Shown: one piece after another, positions 61,585 to 64,000 of the stretch
How positions within the stretch are numbered: position 1 is the stretch's first letter
How the letters are laid out: each line of letters opens with the position of its first letter
Assembly: GCA_946186205.1 (NCBI GenBank)
Contig: CAMHMH010000002.1
Span: forward strand, 186,001-250,000
DNA: 64,000 nt
Source of the DNA: an uncultured Fretibacterium sp.
Lineage (GTDB): Bacteria; Synergistota; Synergistia; Synergistales; Aminobacteriaceae
Direction of reading: 5' to 3'
Translations under genes and position numbers: made by a program
The notes under the pieces: model-generated
What the model was told of the DNA's origin: nothing
The model's database searches: none
The model's input: the letters and a program-made list of their open reading frames with translations, nothing else

Positions 61585-61803
61585 TCAAAACTGAGTCAGC
61601 GATTCATTACTGAGCGTATCAAGACCGATTCGCCGATTCATTCCTTAGCGTATCAAAACCGATTCGATGAATCAGAATCAGGCATATCAAAACTGAGCCG
61701 ACGAGTCAAAACCGATTTGACGAATCAGAATCGAGCCAGTCAAAACCGAGTCAGCGGTTCAATTAGTTCATGTGCATCTTAAAACCGATTCGCCGATTCA
61801 ATT
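61585..61803. repeat. Degenerate 34-bp tandem repeats in the lysA/GTPase divergent region
   Basis: Seven copies of a 22-base unit close to TCAAAACCGATTCGCCGATT + CA, starting at 61585, 61619, 61653, 61687, 61706, 61740 and 61779; four of the six intervals are exactly 34 bases and the others 19 and 39. Between units are 12-base spacers, some repeated (GAATCAGGCATA, GAATCGAGCCAG). The unit resembles the 33-bp repeats at 22409-22510. The rest of 61502-61867 holds only an AT-rich stretch and a TATGAT box at about 61836. Confidence 0.8.
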
Positions 61804-61867
61804 CATTTCTGAAAATACCCTTTTGCGCCGTGATATGATTTATGAAAACTCTGAAAAAGGTATCACA

Positions 61868-64000
61868 ATGACAAACCTGCACGAATGGGAACGCGATAAT
61901 TTCACAAACAATTCTCCTCACATCACCGTCATATTTCCGTCGAGGGAGATATATTTTTCGCCTGCAATCCTGAACGCAATGCGGCTCGACTCTCAGACAT
62001 GCCCGAAAACTTTGGACCAGTGGTACGAGCTTTGCCACCCTGAAGACCATATGAAGCTCTCGAAACTTGAAGCAGCTATCTACGGCCATGATGACTCAAT
62101 CACAATCACGCGAAAACTTTACTGCGGGGACGGCTGCTACAGAAACTTCAGGCTTGACGCGCATATTCAGCGGGAAAAATCCGGCAAACCTTCAAGGCTG
62201 ACGGGGAATGAGACTCTCCCTTTAAGCGCGTGGCTTGAGAATGCGAACGACGGAGACAGAATCGAATGCACAGAACCTGACGGGCGCGTGAAAATTCTTG
62301 AGGCAGTGAGGGTACAAGGAGTAATGACTCTGCGTGATGCCGGACTGATTCATGACATGGAGCAGGAGAATTTGCAGTTAAGGCGAGAGATTCAGCGGAG
62401 AATCTTTGCGCGTTCACCTGAGATGCCTGTTATCCCTGAAGATTTCACAGCGGCATCAATGATTCGTGCGGGGCTTGAAGACTGTATCAACTCCGCGCTT
62501 AATGTCATGACGGGCGACAACAGGCTGAAATCTTTACGGCGTTCACTCTGCGAGACAAGCATAATGATCGGCATTGCGGGACTCACATCGAGCGGAAAAT
62601 CATCATTCCTCAATTCGCTTTTGGGAGAACGGTTAATCCCCGAGCAGACCCGGGCAACTACGAACATCCCGATAATATGCCGTGAAGGTGAGTCGAGAGT
62701 CGCAAAGGTTCATTACCAGGACGGACGCACGGAGGAAATACGCGGGGCGAGTCTCACGGCCTCATACATGAAGGACATAGCATCAGAGAGTCATAACCCC
62801 GGTAACAGGTCAGGAATATCACGGGTTGAAATCACGATACCCGGCGCAATGATTCCTGAGGGGATATGCTTTGCTGACACTCCCGGATTTGACGCGCTCG
62901 CGGGTTCAGGGGGAGCGGCGTTACGCAATATACTTCCCGAAATCGACATGATAATTTACGTTACTCCAGTAAGAGCAAGACTCAAGGGGGCGGATTATGA
63001 TTACCTGCGCTCACTGATGGCCATGAACGAAAGAATAGTATTTGTGCTTTCACAGATAGATCTTGAGCGTGATGACTCGGAGGCAGGAAGGGTAATACAT
63101 TCGGCGCATGACAAAATTTTGTCGGACATTGAAGCGATAAGAAGGGACATGAAGAATTTCTGCGGAAAAGATTTCGACGTTATCCCGGTGTCGTCAAAGA
63201 ATGCACTTGAGAGGTTCTACAGCAAAAACTCTCAGGCTTGGTATGACTCGAACATTGAAGACGCTGTAAACTATTTCGCGCCTTTGGGGAATGACTCATA
63301 CATGCGGGCATTGCTTCTGAGGGCTGAACGCACACTGAGGATCATTGAAGACTCTGTATCACGCCGGGAAATAACAGGCTCATCACGCTGGCGGCTGCAG
63401 GAGTCTGCCGGGAAAATCCGAGCGATTCTCGACAGTGCCGGGAATGTTCCTGAAATGCCGTCGGGGTATTCATTCTCAGAGAGCGTTATTACTCCCAAGA
63501 CTCAGAAACATAACGTGCTTTCGTCTCTGATAACTTCAATGCGCGAACGTGAGTTCAGAAAGAAATTCTTTGAGCTTGGGGCGTTCCGTGAGAAAAAGAA
63601 AGTGTTGCTACTTGGCGCAGAACGTGAACAGAGCATGAAACTTTTCGCGCGTCTTTCACATAATCTTATGCTTGAGACTCTTCCCGACGGAGGAATGACT
63701 CAATCTGAATGGCTTTGCACGGGGTATGTTATGCCGTTCGGGTGCGTGAGGATTCCTGTTACCGGGAATGATTCGGATATACTCATTGCGCCGTCAAACG
63801 ATGATATAACCCGTAATGTTGACTGGCATAAATTGTTCCGTGAATATGTTCCTGTAGTCAGCGTTGACCTTGCGCGGGTTGATTCGGGACTGTCTGACTT
63901 GGTGAACTCGCCATATATCACCGGGCTTGCATTGTCTGAATGGGTGCTTTCTTTCGGGAACGCGGGCTTGTTCGACACGAGGCAGATTGATTTGGTCTCA
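61868..64000 (+). CDS. Dynamin-like GTPase with N-terminal PAS-like domain, C-terminus beyond window
   Basis: The frame is open from ATG 61868 (AAAAGG eight bases upstream) to base 64000, 711 codons visible. Residues about 15-110 look like a PAS_3 domain (YFSPAILNAM, YELCHPEDHMKLSKLEAAIY, LYCGDGCYRNFRLDAHIQRE). A coiled linker follows (about 150-185), then a dynamin/YjdA-type G domain: G1 IAGLTSSGKSSFLNSLLGE, a switch I Thr in QTRATTNIPI, G3 CFADTPGFDALAG, and a G4 position that reads VLSQIDLERDD in place of NKxD. The stalk region follows, with helices and a second unit after about 560. Bacterial dynamin-like proteins act in membrane repair or phage defence; the PAS part would add signal sensing. 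Family is clear, role inferred. Confidence 0.75.
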   Translation, partial: MTNLHEWERDNFTNNSPHITVIFPSREIYFSPAILNAMRLDSQTCPKTLDQWYELCHPEDHMKLSKLEAAIYGHDDSITITRKLYCGDGCYRNFRLDAHIQREKSGKPSRLTGNETLPLSAWLENANDGDRIECTEPDGRVKILEAVRVQGVMTLRDAGLIHDMEQENLQLRREIQRRIFARSPEMPVIPEDFTAASMIRAGLEDCINSALNVMTGDNRLKSLRRSLCETSIMIGIAGLTSSGKSSFLNSLLGERLIPEQTRATTNIPIICREGESRVAKVHYQDGRTEEIRGASLTASYMKDIASESHNPGNRSGISRVEITIPGAMIPEGICFADTPGFDALAGSGGAALRNILPEIDMIIYVTPVRARLKGADYDYLRSLMAMNERIVFVLSQIDLERDDSEAGRVIHSAHDKILSDIEAIRRDMKNFCGKDFDVIPVSSKNALERFYSKNSQAWYDSNIEDAVNYFAPLGNDSYMRALLLRAERTLRIIEDSVSRREITGSSRWRLQESAGKIRAILDSAGNVPEMPSGYSFSESVITPKTQKHNVLSSLITSMREREFRKKFFELGAFREKKKVLLLGAEREQSMKLFARLSHNLMLETLPDGGMTQSEWLCTGYVMPFGCVRIPVTGNDSDILIAPSNDDITRNVDWHKLFREYVPVVSVDLARVDSGLSDLVNSPYITGLALSEWVLSFGNAGLFDTRQIDLVS

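Noticed and set aside
61585-61803. CRISPR array
   Set aside because: Units are degenerate, spacers are only 12 bases and partly repeated, and there are no cas genes.

Overview
The window reads as a chromosomal segment of a diderm, LPS-making, anaerobe-like bacterium, most probably a member of the Synergistota. The grounds are: a complete bamA-lpxD-lpxC-fabZ-lpxA outer-membrane block; two exported enzymes (lipase-like 26669-29062, subtilase 29279-30805) that end in a Gly/Ser-Cys, hydrophobic helix, Lys/Arg tail of the kind known as the Synergist-CTERM sorting signal; a Na+-pump decarboxylase beta subunit; oxygen-independent enzymes; and a short-form HisG that depends on HisZ. This placement is an inference from gene content. 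No rRNA is present.

Layout. 1-2410 (minus): hisZ-hisG-hisD, with hisD cut by the window edge. 2470-9011 (plus): envelope biogenesis followed by phosphoglucomutase. 9051-9545 (minus): a small toxin-antitoxin pair. 9603-14321 (plus): rqcP-like, eno, ridA, yajC-secD-secF. 14385-22340 (minus): an eight-gene partner-switching signalling operon (STAS antagonist, lipid/GNAT-like enzyme, DMT transporter, membrane protein with RsbW-like tail, two SpoIIE-type phosphatases, RsbW-like kinase, ATPase-cNMP fusion). 22549-26607 (plus): aconitase-family hydratase, isocitrate dehydrogenase, a Cys-rich small protein. 26669-30805 (minus): two exported hydrolases with a tRNA-Thr between them; guaA follows on plus. 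32427-38249 (minus): a run of tightly overlapping genes holding what looks like a decayed BREX type 4 island (brxP/pglZ remnant, brxL, IS605 stub), a Zn-ribbon protein, a cysteine desulfurase, an esterase and an unknown 514-residue protein. 38329-41071 (minus): oadB-like Na+ pump subunit and a CPA2 antiporter. 41240-41447 (plus): a strong candidate small RNA gene. 41513-53684: glycosyltransferases, SRP RNA, hemW-lepA, a parA pair, prpF plus a dicarboxylate carrier with a divergent LysR regulator, and a Gfo/Idh/MocA oxidoreductase. 53764-59262 (minus): an exceptionally large FliD-like protein of 1832 residues. 59340-60211: a disrupted Rpn-family gene with a structured non-coding insert. 60215-64000: lysA and, divergently, a PAS-dynamin-like GTPase that runs off the right edge.

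How it fits together. The plus-strand housekeeping blocks make lipid A, fold outer-membrane proteins and export proteins. The aconitase/Icd genes, PrpF, the dicarboxylate carrier and the Na+ decarboxylase subunit suggest a di/tricarboxylate metabolism coupled to sodium. The candidate small RNA has an exposed ACCCCCC stretch that can pair with the ribosome binding sites of the hydratase gene and the carrier gene, which would tie these loci together; this is a hypothesis from base pairing only. Two divergent intergenic regions (22.4 kb and 61.6 kb) carry related 33-34 bp degenerate tandem repeats.

Most interesting items: the FliD with about twelve inserted modules, the decayed BREX 4 island with readable lesions, the small RNA, the PAS-dynamin fusion, and the signalling operon whose output is not evident.
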